Shown: piece after piece, positions 37,649 to 47,448 of the stretch
Layout of the letters: every line of letters starts with the position of its first letter
Position numbering within the stretch: the first letter of the stretch is position 1
Assembly: GCF_003065405.1 (NCBI RefSeq)
Contig: NZ_CP026947.1
Location: 1,178,001-1,242,000, forward strand
Direction of reading: 5' to 3'
Source of the DNA: Corynebacterium yudongzhengii
Lineage (GTDB): Bacteria; Actinomycetota; Actinomycetes; Mycobacteriales; Mycobacteriaceae
Length of the DNA stretch: 64,000 bases
Made by a program: the position numbers and the translations under genes
The notes under the pieces: model-generated
What the model was told of the DNA's origin: nothing
What the model saw: only the letters and a program-made list of their open reading frames with translations
Databases searched by the model: none

Positions 37649-38833
37649 ATGAACTCTATCCGCGATCTGCTCGACTTCATCCAGGATTCCCCCTCGGCCT
37701 ATCACGCGGCCCACGCCGTGGCGGAGCGTCTCGGCTACCCCGTCCATAATGAGACCGACGACTGGCCAGCCACCGCAGGCGGGCACACGGTCATCCGCGG
37801 GGGAGCGGTGATCAGCTACTACATTCCGGAGAACCCGCGCTCGTTTCGCATCATCGGCTCGCATACGGATTCGCCGGCGCTGTATCTCAAGCCGCAGCCG
37901 GATTTCACGGCGCATGGTTTTGATCAGGTGGCCGTCGAGATCTACGGCGGGCCGATCCTGGAGACGATGTTTGATCGCGAGCTGACGGTCGCCGGCAGGG
38001 TAGTGCTTGTCGACGGCACCGAGCACCTCGTCCGCCTCGATAGCGCCCTGCGCCTGCCCAACTTGGCGATTCACTTAGGCCGAGAAGAGATCAAGCGCCA
38101 GGAGCATATCGTCCCGGTCTCGTTGTCCGGCCCGGTGATGGAGCAGATCGCCGAACAGCTCGGCGTGACTCCCCGCGACATCGTCGGCCATGACCTGCTC
38201 ACCGTGGACGCCCAGCCCGGCGAGGTCTGTGGCGAGTACCTCCTAGCCCCGCGTCTGGATAACTTGAGTTCGGTGCACGCCTCGCTCACCGCCCTGCAGC
38301 GCGCCGAGGCGGATGCCCGCGACGTGCTCGTTCTGGCCGCCTTCAACCACGAGGAGGTGGGCTCGAGCTCCCCGGAGGGGGCCGCGGGTAGCCTGTTCGA
38401 AGACGTCCTCTGGCGCACCGCCGAAGCACTCGGGCGCGATCCGCGGCAGATGCTGGCGGGGGCCACACAGGTCTCGGCGGATGCGGCGCACTCGGTGCAC
38501 CCGAATTACCCGCACAAGCACGACCCGCAGCACCGCCCGGTGATCGGCGGCGGGCCGGTGACCAAGATCAACGCCAAGCAGCGCTACGCCTCGGATGCCG
38601 CGACGATCGCGATGTGGGAGCGCGCCTGCATCGACATGCCGAACCAGCATTTCGTCTCCAACAACAATGTGCCGTGTGGCTCCACGATCGGGCCGATCTC
38701 CGCGACCCGCCTGGGGATCCCGACCGTCGATGTCGGCGTGCCGCTGTTGTCGATGCATTCGGCGCGCGAGATGATCGGCACCCGGGATCAGTTATGGCTC
38801 ACCGACGCACTGGAGGCATACTTGATCGACTAG
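37649..38833 (+). CDS. M18 family aminopeptidase
   Basis: A 394-aa dizinc aminopeptidase acting on peptides with acidic or neutral N-terminal residues. Metal-site motifs are IIGSHTDSPAL (His and Asp), RLDNLSS (Asp), NHEEVGS (Glu pair) and the late SVDVGVPLLSMHSAREM-type region (TVDVGVPLLSMHS, His). Slightly shorter than the usual 420-430 aa. The start at ATG 37649 (MNSIRDLLDFIQDSPSAYHA) fits the family; the open frame upstream is the antisense of the nuclease gene. No clear ribosome binding site. Confidence 0.92.
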   Translation: MNSIRDLLDFIQDSPSAYHAAHAVAERLGYPVHNETDDWPATAGGHTVIRGGAVISYYIPENPRSFRIIGSHTDSPALYLKPQPDFTAHGFDQVAVEIYGGPILETMFDRELTVAGRVVLVDGTEHLVRLDSALRLPNLAIHLGREEIKRQEHIVPVSLSGPVMEQIAEQLGVTPRDIVGHDLLTVDAQPGEVCGEYLLAPRLDNLSSVHASLTALQRAEADARDVLVLAAFNHEEVGSSSPEGAAGSLFEDVLWRTAEALGRDPRQMLAGATQVSADAAHSVHPNYPHKHDPQHRPVIGGGPVTKINAKQRYASDAATIAMWERACIDMPNQHFVSNNNVPCGSTIGPISATRLGIPTVDVGVPLLSMHSAREMIGTRDQLWLTDALEAYLID

Positions 38834-38871
38834 AAAAACCGCGTCACCGACAGAGGGGTTAAAAGACCGCG

Positions 38872-39708
38872 ATGGCCTATTCCGGAGTATTCCAGCCGGG
38901 CGATAAGGTGCAGCTCACCGACCCGAAGCGCCGCCACTTCACCATCGAGCTCGTCCCCGGGGCGAACTTCCACACCCACAAGGGCATGGTCCCGCACGAC
39001 GACATTATCGGCGCCGACGAGGGCTCCGTGGTCACCTCGAGCCTGGGGACGGAGTTCTTATGCTTCCGCCACCTCATGGTCGATCACGTGCTCTCGATGC
39101 CGCGCGGAGCGGCGGTGATCTACCCGAAGGACGCCGCCCAGATCCTCATCGAGGGCGATATCTTCGCCGGCGCCCGTGTCCTCGAGGCCGGCGCTGGCTC
39201 GGGCGCTTTGAGTATGGCGCTGCTGCGGGCCGTCGGCAAGGAAGGCCACGTCTATTCCTACGAGCTGCGCGAAGACCACCTCGCCTACGCCCGCGACAAC
39301 GTCGAGGAGTACTTCGGCGAGCGGCCCGCCCACTGGAGCCCCCGCCAGGGGGATTTCGGCGAGGTGACCAAAGAAGATCTCGACGGCCCCGTCGACCGTG
39401 TCATCCTCGATATGGTCGAGCCCTGGCACTTTTTGGAGACGGTCAAAGACATCCTCATCCCGGGCGGGGTGTTCATGACGTATGTCGCGACGGTGCCGCA
39501 GCTGATGAACATCGTCGAAGGCATCCGTGAGCTGCAGTGCTTCACCGAGCCGCGCAGCTGGGAGACGTTGCTGCGGGAGTGGAAGGTCGAGGGCTTGGCT
39601 ACGCGCCCCGAGCACCGGATGAACGCGCATACGGCCTTTCTGGTGTTCACCCGCCGGCTTGCCGACGGCGTGACGCCGCCGCGCCCGCAGCGGAAGGCAC
39701 GTCGTTAA
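38872..39708 (+). CDS. trmI: tRNA (adenine-N1)-methyltransferase TrmI
   Basis: A 278-aa SAM-dependent enzyme that methylates A58 in the tRNA T-loop, like mycobacterial Rv2118c. A small N-terminal beta domain ([20 protein letters not shown]) precedes the Rossmann domain with the SAM loop [20 protein letters not shown], then [12 protein letters not shown] as the catalytic acidic motif. It lies directly upstream of the proteasome-type ATPase gene, as in mycobacteria. Its stop TAA is part of TAAGCT before the next start. Confidence 0.94.
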   Translation: MAYSGVFQPGDKVQLTDPKRRHFTIELVPGANFHTHKGMVPHDDIIGADEGSVVTSSLGTEFLCFRHLMVDHVLSMPRGAAVIYPKDAAQILIEGDIFAGARVLEAGAGSGALSMALLRAVGKEGHVYSYELREDHLAYARDNVEEYFGERPAHWSPRQGDFGEVTKEDLDGPVDRVILDMVEPWHFLETVKDILIPGGVFMTYVATVPQLMNIVEGIRELQCFTEPRSWETLLREWKVEGLATRPEHRMNAHTAFLVFTRRLADGVTPPRPQRKARR

Positions 39709-39711
39709 GCT
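39706..39711 (+). promoter_or_regulatory. Candidate -10 (TAAGCT) overlapping the trmI stop codon
   Basis: TAAGCT-N7-ATG before arc. The TAA is the trmI stop. A ggagg lies only 4 bases before the ATG, rather close for a ribosome binding site. Confidence 0.4.
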
Positions 39712-39718
39712 GGAGGGC

Positions 39719-41191
39719 ATGTCCCAAGAAGTCAACGATCTGAAGCGGGAGATCCGCAAGCTCGGAGCCCGCAACGCCAAGCTCGCGGAGATGCTCAAAT
39801 CTTCCCGCGACAAGCTGCGCGACTTGAACGCACAGCTCGAGGTGATAGCCGAGCCCGCCTCCACCTACGGCGTCTTCCTCGGCTATCAGGGCAAAGACGC
39901 CGACGTGTTTACCTCCGGGCGGCGTATGCGGGTCAAGATTTCTCCGCATGTCAAGTCCGATCTCGCCATCGGCGCGCTAGTGCGCCTGGGCGAGGGATCC
40001 GTCCTCGTCGAGGACTGCGGTTTCACCGACTCCGGCACCCTGGTGACTTTGGTGGAGAAGGTGGGGCGGGAGCGCGCGATCGTCGCCACGCCGCAGGGTG
40101 ATGAGGCGGTCGTCGTGCTGGCCGGGCCGCTGGTGGAGTCGACGCGGGCCGGCGATAGCCTGCTGGTGGATACGAAGATGGGGGTGGCCTTCGAGAAGGT
40201 CGCCAAGACGGAGGTCGTGCAGCTGGCCCTCGAAGAGGTCCCGGAGATCACCTTCGACGACATCGGGGGACTAGAGCACCAGATCGAAAACATCCGCGAC
40301 AGCGTCGAGCTGCCTTTCGCGCACCCAGAGCTTTTCCGCGACTACCAGCTCGCCTCGCCGAAGGGCCTGCTGCTCTATGGCCCGCCGGGCAACGGCAAGA
40401 CGATGATCGCCAAGGCGATCGCCAACTCCCTGGGGGAGGAGGGCTCGTACTTCCTCAACGTCAAGGGCCCGGAGCTGCTCAACAAGTACGTCGGCGAGAC
40501 CGAGCGCCGCATCCGCCTGATCTTCGAGCGGGCCCGCGAGCTCGCCGGCGACGGCAAGCCCGTGATCATCTTCTTCGACGAGATGGAATCGCTCTTCCGC
40601 ACCCGCGGCTCCGGGGTCAGCTCCGACATGGAGACCACCATCGTGCCGCAGCTGCTCACCGAGATGGACGGCGTCGAGGGCTTGAGAAACGTCATCATCA
40701 TCGGCGCGACCAACCGCGAGGAGCTCATCGACCCGGCCATCCTGCGCCCGGGCCGCCTCGACATCAAGGTCCGCGTGGACCGGCCCGGCCCTAAGCAGGC
40801 CCGCGACATCCTTGCGCGGTATCTCACCGAGGAGGTGCCGCACGAAGGCACTATCGACGAGTTGGTGGATGCGACCGTCGAGAAGCTTTTTAGCCCGCGG
40901 CCCTATGTGGAGCTGACCTTGGCGGATCACAGCGTGGAGATGCTGGATTACTGCGACTTTGTCTCCGGCGCGATGATCGCGAACATCGTGGACCGGGCGA
41001 AGAAGGCCGCCATTAAGGATCACCTTTCGGGGGTGAGCACCCGCGGGGTGACCACCCGGCATCTTCAGGACGCGGTCGTGGCTGAGCAGGACGAAAGCGA
41101 GGACCTGCCTAACACCGCCACCCCCGATGAGTGGTCCCGGATCACCGGGCGACACGGCCAGCGTGTGCTCTCAGCTCGCGTTGTTGGATAG
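39719..41191 (+). CDS. arc: AAA ATPase forming ring-shaped complexes (Mpa/ARC)
   Basis: A 490-aa proteasome-type AAA ATPase that in mycobacteria (Mpa) binds pupylated proteins through its coiled coil and unfolds them. N-terminal coiled coil (about 1-45, [20 protein letters not shown]), two OB domains (about 50-150), then the AAA domain with Walker [16 protein letters not shown], Walker [12 protein letters not shown], and [16 protein letters not shown]. The C-terminus is VLSARVVG. The GQYL-type tail that docks mycobacterial Mpa to the 20S proteasome is absent, which agrees with the lack of prcAB genes in this cluster. The partner for degradation, if any, is unknown. Confidence 0.94.
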   Translation: MSQEVNDLKREIRKLGARNAKLAEMLKSSRDKLRDLNAQLEVIAEPASTYGVFLGYQGKDADVFTSGRRMRVKISPHVKSDLAIGALVRLGEGSVLVEDCGFTDSGTLVTLVEKVGRERAIVATPQGDEAVVVLAGPLVESTRAGDSLLVDTKMGVAFEKVAKTEVVQLALEEVPEITFDDIGGLEHQIENIRDSVELPFAHPELFRDYQLASPKGLLLYGPPGNGKTMIAKAIANSLGEEGSYFLNVKGPELLNKYVGETERRIRLIFERARELAGDGKPVIIFFDEMESLFRTRGSGVSSDMETTIVPQLLTEMDGVEGLRNVIIIGATNREELIDPAILRPGRLDIKVRVDRPGPKQARDILARYLTEEVPHEGTIDELVDATVEKLFSPRPYVELTLADHSVEMLDYCDFVSGAMIANIVDRAKKAAIKDHLSGVSTRGVTTRHLQDAVVAEQDESEDLPNTATPDEWSRITGRHGQRVLSARVVG

Positions 41192-41194
41192 TGT
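41189..41194 (+). promoter_or_regulatory. Candidate -10 (TAGTGT) overlapping the arc stop codon
   Basis: TAGTGT-N7-ATG before dop. The TAG is the arc stop codon, and there is no ribosome binding site. Confidence 0.4.
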
Positions 41195-41201
41195 GAAGCC
41201 C

Positions 41202-42764
41202 ATGACACGTTACATGGGTACGGAAACCGAGTACGGCATCGCGACGCCGACGCATCCCGAGGTCAGCTCGATCATCACCTCGACGCACGCCGTCGTGTCT
41301 TATGCGGCGATGCGCACCGGCGCCCGCTCGCGCTGGGACTACGAGGACGAGAAGCCGCTGGCGGATTCCCGCGGCTTCGACCTGCGGCGTTATCACACCG
41401 TGCCCATCGTGGAGTCCGACACCGTCGGCATCGCCAACGTCATGACGGCCAACGGCGCGCGCTACTACGTCGACCACGCCCACCCCGAGTACTCCTCGCC
41501 GGAGGTCTCCAACGCGTGGGACGCGATGATTTATGACGCCGCCGGCGACTATGTGCTGCGCCAGTCGGTCGAAGACCTCAACCAGCTGTGGGACGAGCAG
41601 ATCTCCATCCTCAAGGACCACGATCCGTGCCCGCCGCTGAAGATCTACAAGAACAACGTCGACGGCAAGGGCGCGTCCTACGGCTCGCACGAGAACTACC
41701 AGTACTCGCGCAAGACGGATTTCGACGCCGTCGTGCAGGGGCTTCTGCCGTACTTCGTCACCCGGCAGGTGGTCATCGGCGCCGGGCGCGTCGGCATCGG
41801 CGAGGAAGGCGAGATCGACGGCTTCCAGGTCTCCCAGCGCGCCGACTACTTCTTCCAGGAGGTCTCCCTGGAAACGACGCTGAACCGCGGCATCGTCAAC
41901 ACCCGCGACGAACCGCACGCCAACGCCGTGCACTTTAGGCGCCTGCACACCATCATCGGTGACGCGAACATGTCGCAGTACTCGAACCTGCTCAAGCTCG
42001 GCATGACCAAGCTGGTCATCGACGCGATCGAAAACGGCGAGAGCTTCGCCGATCTCAGACTCGCCGACCCGGTCGCCGAGCTGCGCAACGTCTCGCGCAA
42101 CCTCACTCTCGATCACCGGCTGCAGCTTGTCGACGGCCGCGCCCTCACCGCCCTCGAGATCCTCGGCGAATACCGCTCCCGCCTGCGCGCAGAGGACGAG
42201 GTCGACGAGAAGGTGCTGAAGATCTTCGACGAGATCACCGCCGACTTGGCCGAAGATCCGCTCAAGACCGCCGATCGCCTCGACTGGACCGCGAAGTACG
42301 CGCTGCTGAAGAACTACATCGACCGCGGCGCGAGCTGGTCCGATGCCAAGCTCAAGCTCATCGACCTGCAGTACACGGACATCGACCCGGCGAAGTCGCT
42401 CTACCACGCACTCGTGCGCAAGGGCCGGATGAAGACCTTGGTCAGCGACGAAGAGATCGAGCGCGCCGTGACGATGCCTCCGGAGGACTCGCGCGCCTAC
42501 TTCCGCGGCCGGCTCGCTGCCCGCTTCGCGGACAACGTGATCACCGCCTCCTGGCAGACCGTGATCTTAAAATACTCCGAGGGCACCGCGAAGTTTTCGA
42601 CCCCGAACGTCGACGAATACACCCGTAAGCACGTCGGCGACATCGTCGAAAACGCCGCCGATGCCGACGAGCTGGTCCGCGCGATGCACGAGGCGGGACT
42701 CGAACCGATGTACTATCACACCCATCACGAACGTGAGCACATCAACAAACCGCATCAGCACTAA
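41202..42764 (+). CDS. dop: Pup deamidase/depupylase
   Basis: A 520-aa carboxylate-amine ligase fold enzyme that deamidates the C-terminal Gln of Pup and removes Pup from substrates. It begins [19 protein letters not shown]. The long loop after it (about residues 37-80, [18 protein letters not shown] to GFDLRRYH) is the Dop loop missing from PafA. Nucleotide and metal site motifs are [13 protein letters not shown] and [13 protein letters not shown] 41202 is the family start. It is followed by pup after 29 bases. Since Pup here ends in Gln, Dop is required for the pathway. Confidence 0.96.
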   Translation: MTRYMGTETEYGIATPTHPEVSSIITSTHAVVSYAAMRTGARSRWDYEDEKPLADSRGFDLRRYHTVPIVESDTVGIANVMTANGARYYVDHAHPEYSSPEVSNAWDAMIYDAAGDYVLRQSVEDLNQLWDEQISILKDHDPCPPLKIYKNNVDGKGASYGSHENYQYSRKTDFDAVVQGLLPYFVTRQVVIGAGRVGIGEEGEIDGFQVSQRADYFFQEVSLETTLNRGIVNTRDEPHANAVHFRRLHTIIGDANMSQYSNLLKLGMTKLVIDAIENGESFADLRLADPVAELRNVSRNLTLDHRLQLVDGRALTALEILGEYRSRLRAEDEVDEKVLKIFDEITADLAEDPLKTADRLDWTAKYALLKNYIDRGASWSDAKLKLIDLQYTDIDPAKSLYHALVRKGRMKTLVSDEEIERAVTMPPEDSRAYFRGRLAARFADNVITASWQTVILKYSEGTAKFSTPNVDEYTRKHVGDIVENAADADELVRAMHEAGLEPMYYHTHHEREHINKPHQH

Positions 42765-42793
42765 CACTCACGCGACAGAAAGGAGCCAGTGTC

Positions 42794-42970
42794 ATGGCAC
42801 AGCAGAACATCCACGCCACCGGCGGTAACGACGACGGCGACGAGCAGGAGGTCGACGCCGGCCAGGTCCAGATCAGCGGCGCCGACGACCTCCTCGACGA
42901 GATCGACGGGCTGCTCGAGAGCAACGCCGAAGAATACGTCCGCTCCTACGTCCAGAAGGGTGGCCAGTGA
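42794..42970 (+). CDS. pup: Prokaryotic ubiquitin-like protein Pup
   Basis: A 58-aa intrinsically disordered modifier that PafA attaches to lysines of target proteins. The C-terminal half carries the conserved [18 protein letters not shown] and SYVQKGGQ segments. It ends in Gln, which Dop must convert to Glu. The N-terminal 30 residues are acidic and glycine-rich. aggagcc lies 5-10 bases upstream of the ATG. The stop overlaps the pafA GTG (sequence cagtga), so the ligase is translationally coupled to its substrate. No prcB or prcA follows, unlike mycobacteria. Confidence 0.95.
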   Translation: MAQQNIHATGGNDDGDEQEVDAGQVQISGADDLLDEIDGLLESNAEEYVRSYVQKGGQ

Positions 42971-44301
42971 CCGTCTACTCCCGGCGCATCATGGGGGTCG
43001 AGACGGAGTACGGCATCACGGGCAAGTTAAGCCCCGATGACACCGCCCGTTATCTCTTCCGCCCCCTGGTGGAGAGGTATTCGTCGACAAATATCTTCAC
43101 CCGCAACGCCTCGCGCCTCTACCTCGATGTCGGCGCGCACCCGGAGGTCGCCACCGGAGAGTGCGACACGCTCGGCCAACTCGTGCGCCACGAGCGCGCC
43201 GGCGACCACATGCTCAACGAGCTGGCCATCAAAGCGGAACAGGCACTAAGCGACGACAACATCGGCGGCAACGTCTACCTGTTTAAAAACAACGTCGACT
43301 CGGTGGGCAACTCCTACGGCTGCCACGAGAACTACCTGATCGGCCGGGATATGGTGCTCAAGGCGCTCGGCAAGCAGCTGCTGCCGTTCATGATCACCCG
43401 CCAGCTCATCGCCGGCGCCGGCCTGCTGCGCGACGGCGAGTTCTTGCTCTCGCAGCGCGCCGACCAGGTCTGGGAAGGCATCTCCTCGGCGACGACGCGG
43501 GCGCGGCCGATCATCAACACCCGCGACGAGCCGCACGGCGATTCGACGCGTTTCCGGCGCATGCACGTCATCGTCGGCGATTCGAACATGTCGGAGACGA
43601 CGTTCGTGCTCAAGATCGGTGCCACCCAGCTGGCGCTCGAGATGCTCGAGGCGGGCTACGATCTTCCGGACTTCGAGTTGGATAACGCCATCGCGCACAT
43701 CCGGGACATCTCCCGCGATCAGACCGGCTCCACCGAGCTGAAACTCAAAAGCGGGGGAGTGGTCACCGCCTTGGAGGTCCAGCGGGCGTTCTGCAGCCAC
43801 GCGCGCACCTGGCTGGACGAACGCGAGCCGGATCCGGACATGGACTATGTCGTGGATCTGTGGGAACGCACCCTCGATGCGATCGAGACTCAAGACTTCT
43901 CGCAGGTGGACACGGAGATCGACTGGGTGATCAAGAAGAAGCTCCTCGAGCGCTACGCCGGGCGCGCCGACGACGCCAAGCTCGCCCAGATCGATCTCGC
44001 CTATCACGACATCCGCGAAGACCGCGGACTCTTCCACGTCTTATGCAAACGCGGTCTGGCCCGGCGCCTGACCACCGACGAGGAGATCGCCCAGGCCGTT
44101 AAGACCGCCCCGGAGACCACCCGCGCCCACCTGCGTGGGCGGGTGCTCAACGCCGCCGACAAGTACGGCGCGGAGGTGACCGTCGACTGGGTCAACATCA
44201 AATACGGCCAGGAGCGCATCGAGCTGCAGGACCCGTTCGCGACTGTCGACGAGCGGGTCGATGAGCTCATCACCCGCCTGGAGGCCGATCGTGGCGAGTA
44301 G
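42967..44301 (+). CDS. pafA: Pup--protein ligase
   Basis: A 444-aa ligase that forms the isopeptide bond between Pup's C-terminal Glu and target lysines using ATP. It begins [16 protein letters not shown] and lacks the Dop loop. Motifs include [34 protein letters not shown], and [18 protein letters not shown]. It starts on the GTG that overlaps the pup stop codon. The end overlaps pafB by 11 bases, so pup, pafA, pafB and pafC form one compact transcript. Confidence 0.96.
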   Translation: MTVYSRRIMGVETEYGITGKLSPDDTARYLFRPLVERYSSTNIFTRNASRLYLDVGAHPEVATGECDTLGQLVRHERAGDHMLNELAIKAEQALSDDNIGGNVYLFKNNVDSVGNSYGCHENYLIGRDMVLKALGKQLLPFMITRQLIAGAGLLRDGEFLLSQRADQVWEGISSATTRARPIINTRDEPHGDSTRFRRMHVIVGDSNMSETTFVLKIGATQLALEMLEAGYDLPDFELDNAIAHIRDISRDQTGSTELKLKSGGVVTALEVQRAFCSHARTWLDEREPDPDMDYVVDLWERTLDAIETQDFSQVDTEIDWVIKKKLLERYAGRADDAKLAQIDLAYHDIREDRGLFHVLCKRGLARRLTTDEEIAQAVKTAPETTRAHLRGRVLNAADKYGAEVTVDWVNIKYGQERIELQDPFATVDERVDELITRLEADRGE

Positions 44302-45199
44302 GGACGACGATGTGCTGTATCGGCGTCAGAACCTCACGTTCGCGCTTTTGCATGCTCGTCGGCCCCGCAGCCGCGACTGGATCCGCCGGCACGTCGACGG
44401 CTACCAGAACGCCAGCGAGAAAACCCTCCAGCGCGACCTGCGCTACCTGCGCAGCATCGGCGTCCCGGTGACTATCACCCACGACGACGTGGGCATCTCC
44501 GCCGAGCACTACGAGCTGCCGCCGGTGACGTTTACGCCCGCCGAGGCGACCGTCATCGGGCTGGCCGGCGAACTCGGCCGCGCCGGAGAGATCGGCGCCT
44601 TTGCCCGCTCCGGGTGGACGAAGCTGGCCGCCGGCGGGGCCCGGAGGGATCTGTCCACCCCGCAGATGGCCACGCACACCTCCTACAACGACACCACCCG
44701 GCTCTCGCCCGGCTTCCTGACGCGGGTGCTGGCGGCCGTCGATAAGCAACGCCGCATCCGCTTCCAGTACCGACCCTCGCCGGCCGCCGCCAGCCAGACC
44801 CGCGAGATGGATGTCTGGGGCCTAGTGCCGCACGACGGGCGTGTCTACTTAGTCGGCCACGACCTCGACCGCGACGAGCCGCGGTGTTTCCGCGCGGTGC
44901 GGGTCTCCGGGGTGGAGGAGGCGGGCCCGGCGGAGCATCCGCCTGTCGACGACCTGCGCGCCGTGGTCCGCCAATCGCTGGATGCCCGCCGCGAGAGTGT
45001 CGATGCGGTGCTTTCGGCACCCGAGGATTACGCCGGTGAGCTCGGCGAGGCGCGAGATGGTGTCATCTCCCTCAAGAATGTGGACGCCGACTGGCTGGTG
45101 CGCACAGCCGCGGCCTATGCGCCGGAGGTCGTGGTGAAAGAACCCGCCGAGATCCGTCAACGCGTCGTGGCCCTGTTAGAGGAGGTCGCCGGTGAGTGA
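44291..45199 (+). CDS. pafB: WYL-domain regulator PafB
   Basis: A 302-aa regulator with an N-terminal winged helix (about 8-65, LYRRQNLTFALLHARRPRSR) and a WYL domain (about 135-210, with IRFQYRPSPAA and WGLVPHDGRVYLVGHDLD). PafB and PafC form a heterodimer that activates DNA-damage genes in mycobacteria independently of LexA. The WYL domain probably senses single-stranded nucleic acid. GTG 44291 was chosen for the ggagg 7 bases upstream. It overlaps pafA by 11 bases and pafC by 8. Confidence 0.92.
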   Translation: MASRDDDVLYRRQNLTFALLHARRPRSRDWIRRHVDGYQNASEKTLQRDLRYLRSIGVPVTITHDDVGISAEHYELPPVTFTPAEATVIGLAGELGRAGEIGAFARSGWTKLAAGGARRDLSTPQMATHTSYNDTTRLSPGFLTRVLAAVDKQRRIRFQYRPSPAAASQTREMDVWGLVPHDGRVYLVGHDLDRDEPRCFRAVRVSGVEEAGPAEHPPVDDLRAVVRQSLDARRESVDAVLSAPEDYAGELGEARDGVISLKNVDADWLVRTAAAYAPEVVVKEPAEIRQRVVALLEEVAGE

Positions 45200-46130
45200 G
45201 ATGAGCGAGCGGATGGCGAGTTTGGTGCGCGCGCTGAACCTCATCCCGTATTTCCGTGCGCACCCCGATAACAGCCTGTTCGAAGCCGCGCGCGATTTGG
45301 GTCTAAACCACCGACAGATGGTGGCCGACCTACAAAGGCTGCACACCTCGGGGGTGGGGATGTATACCGAGGAGCTCATCGATCTCACCTTCAACGCGAA
45401 CCGCACCGAGGTCACCATCACCGAGGACCAAGGACTCACCGCGCCGCTGCGGCTGACCACCACCGAGGCCGGGGCGTTGCTGTTGATGCTGGAGTCGCTG
45501 GAGGAGCAGCTCGTCGATACCTCCGCGGTGCGCTCGGCGGCGCAGAAGATCCGCACCCTCGTGCGCGGCCGGGCCGGGGGTATCGCCGAGGCGGAACCAG
45601 AAGACGAAGACCCGGATCTGCTCGTGGTCAACGAGGCGCTGCGGAGAGGACAGAGGCTGCGTTTTCGCTATCACAACGTCAGCCGCAACGAGTGGCAGAC
45701 GCGCATAGTCGATCCCGCCACACTCTATCTCCACGAGGGGCATACCTACCTCGCGGCCTGGGACGATAGCCGAAAGGCCCACCGCAAGTTCCGGCTCGAT
45801 CGGATCCACGACGCTGAGCTTCTCGACGACACCGCCCACCCCCACCTGCAGAAACTGCCGAAGGCACCGTTCCGCTTCGACCAGGAAGCAGAAATCGAAC
45901 TGCGCGAATCCGCGGCCTGGCTGGCGGAGTACCACGACATCACCTTGCAGGGGGAGGCAGAAGGCGGGTGGATCCCGGCCACGCTGCCTTTTGGCTCTTC
46001 AGACTGGCTGGTACGGTTTGCAGTACATCATGGTGACCGGCTGCGACTGGTGAGTCCGGCGGATTTGGCCCTTAAGGTTCGCCGCCGCGCTCAGGACGCG
46101 CTGGCCGCCTACCGTGATCACGATAGATAG
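45192..46130 (+). CDS. pafC: WYL-domain regulator PafC
   Basis: A 312-aa partner of PafB. It has an N-terminal winged helix (about 5-60, RALNLIPYFRAHPDNSLFEA) and a WYL domain (about 140-225, LRFRYHNVSRNEWQTRIVDP and TYLAAWDDSRKAHRKFRLDR). It overlaps pafB by 8 bases with a GTG start (45192), and ggagg is upstream. The two genes are separate here, as in mycobacteria, rather than fused as in some actinobacteria. Confidence 0.92.
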   Translation: MSEMSERMASLVRALNLIPYFRAHPDNSLFEAARDLGLNHRQMVADLQRLHTSGVGMYTEELIDLTFNANRTEVTITEDQGLTAPLRLTTTEAGALLLMLESLEEQLVDTSAVRSAAQKIRTLVRGRAGGIAEAEPEDEDPDLLVVNEALRRGQRLRFRYHNVSRNEWQTRIVDPATLYLHEGHTYLAAWDDSRKAHRKFRLDRIHDAELLDDTAHPHLQKLPKAPFRFDQEAEIELRESAAWLAEYHDITLQGEAEGGWIPATLPFGSSDWLVRFAVHHGDRLRLVSPADLALKVRRRAQDALAAYRDHDR

Positions 46131-46159
46131 AGCGCTAGATACCGAAAGGTCGTCATCAC

Positions 46160-46471
46160 ATGAGTATCGGTTTCGCGGAAATCGCGATCATCGTTTTGGT
46201 GATCGTCTTGCTGTTCGGCGCGAAGAAGCTGCCGGAGCTGGCCCGCTCCGTTGGCCGTTCGGGCCGTATCTTCAAATCCGAGATGCGGGAGATGAAGAAC
46301 GAAGACGGCAAGGGCGCGGACCAGAACCAGGCTGCCCAGCAGGAGCAGGACTTCTGGGACCGCGAGGAAAACCAGCCGCGCCCCATCGAGCAGCAGCCGC
46401 AGCAGTCGAACCAGCAGGTGCCTTGGCAGCAGCAGCCGAATCAGCAGCAGAATCCGCCGCAGAACCAGTAA
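46160..46471 (+). CDS. tatA: Twin-arginine translocase subunit TatA
   Basis: A 103-aa Tat pore-forming subunit. The short N-terminal membrane helix ([16 protein letters not shown]) has the polar glutamate at position 7, then the FG hinge and the amphipathic helix [20 protein letters not shown]. The C-terminal 45 residues are unusually rich in Gln, Asn and Pro (for example [11 protein letters not shown]) and probably disordered. It lies 29 bases after pafC and 3 bases before tatC, the usual actinobacterial order. A TatB subunit is not encoded here. Confidence 0.95.
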   Translation: MSIGFAEIAIIVLVIVLLFGAKKLPELARSVGRSGRIFKSEMREMKNEDGKGADQNQAAQQEQDFWDREENQPRPIEQQPQQSNQQVPWQQQPNQQQNPPQNQ

Positions 46472-46474
46472 CAC

Positions 46475-47443
46475 ATGAAGCGTCCGTTACTGCGGAGAAA
46501 GCCTAAGAAGTCCCCGACCGGCGAGATGACCCTCGTCGAGCACCTCAAGGAGCTGCGCCGCCGGGTCATTATCGCGGTGCTCGCCATGATCGCCGGCACC
46601 GTGATCGGTTTCATCTGGTACCAGCACTCCCCGCCCGGGGTGATGACCTTAGGCGAGATCGTCCGGGGGCCGTATTGCAGCTTGCCGCCGGAATACCGCG
46701 CCGACTTCACCGACAGCGGGGAATGCCGCCTTCTGGCCACCGGGCCCTTTGAGATGTTCCTGCTGCGTTTGAAGGTGGGCTTCTTGGCTGGCCTGGTGAT
46801 CAGCTCGCCGATGTGGCTCTATCAGATCTGGGCGTTTATCACCCCCGGCCTGCACAAGGGCGAGCGCCGCTCGACGCTGCTGTTCGTCACCTCCGCGGTG
46901 ACGCTGTTTGTCGCCGGCGCGCTGTTGGCGTACTTCATCGTCGATATCGGCCTGGAGTTTTTGCTGGGCATCGGCAGGGATACGCAGATCGCCGCCCTGA
47001 CGGGGCAGAGCTACTACAACTTCGTGCTCGCGCTCATCGTGATCTTCGGCGTGAGCTTCGAGGTGCCGCTGATCATCGCGATGCTCAACATCGCCGGCCT
47101 GCTCGAGTACAACCAGGTCAAGGACAAGCGCCGCCTCATCTGGGTCTTGCTGTTCATCTTCGCCGCCGTGCTCACCCCCGGCCAGGAGCCGGTATCGATG
47201 GTTATCCTGGCGTTGAGCATGTGCGTCCTCGTCGAGCTGGCGTTCCAGTTCTGCCGGTTTAATGACCGCCGCCGCGGCATCGACAACGAGAGCTTCGACG
47301 ACTTGGACGACGAAGAGGCCTCTCAGCTCGACTACCAGCCGGAGCCCGTGGCCGCCGCCACGGGTATCGACGAGCAGCCAGCCCCGCGGTCTACGCCGGT
47401 GAAGAACCGTCCGCCCGCGGGAGATTTCGACGACGTACTGTAG
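46475..47443 (+). CDS. tatC: Twin-arginine translocase subunit TatC
   Basis: A 322-aa integral membrane receptor for Tat signal peptides. The N-terminal TLVEHLKELRRRVIIAVLAM is the signature with the signal-peptide-binding glutamate. Six membrane segments are visible to about residue 260, and the periplasmic loop contains two cysteines (about residues 69 and 82). A 55-residue acidic tail follows, longer than in E. coli. It begins 3 bases after tatA and is followed by helY after 5 bases, so all three are probably co-transcribed. Confidence 0.95.
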   Translation: MKRPLLRRKPKKSPTGEMTLVEHLKELRRRVIIAVLAMIAGTVIGFIWYQHSPPGVMTLGEIVRGPYCSLPPEYRADFTDSGECRLLATGPFEMFLLRLKVGFLAGLVISSPMWLYQIWAFITPGLHKGERRSTLLFVTSAVTLFVAGALLAYFIVDIGLEFLLGIGRDTQIAALTGQSYYNFVLALIVIFGVSFEVPLIIAMLNIAGLLEYNQVKDKRRLIWVLLFIFAAVLTPGQEPVSMVILALSMCVLVELAFQFCRFNDRRRGIDNESFDDLDDEEASQLDYQPEPVAAATGIDEQPAPRSTPVKNRPPAGDFDDVL

Positions 47444-47448
47444 GGAGC

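Noticed and set aside
42965..42970. 20S proteasome genes between pup and pafA
   Set aside because: pafA starts on the pup stop codon, so there is no room. None elsewhere in the window.
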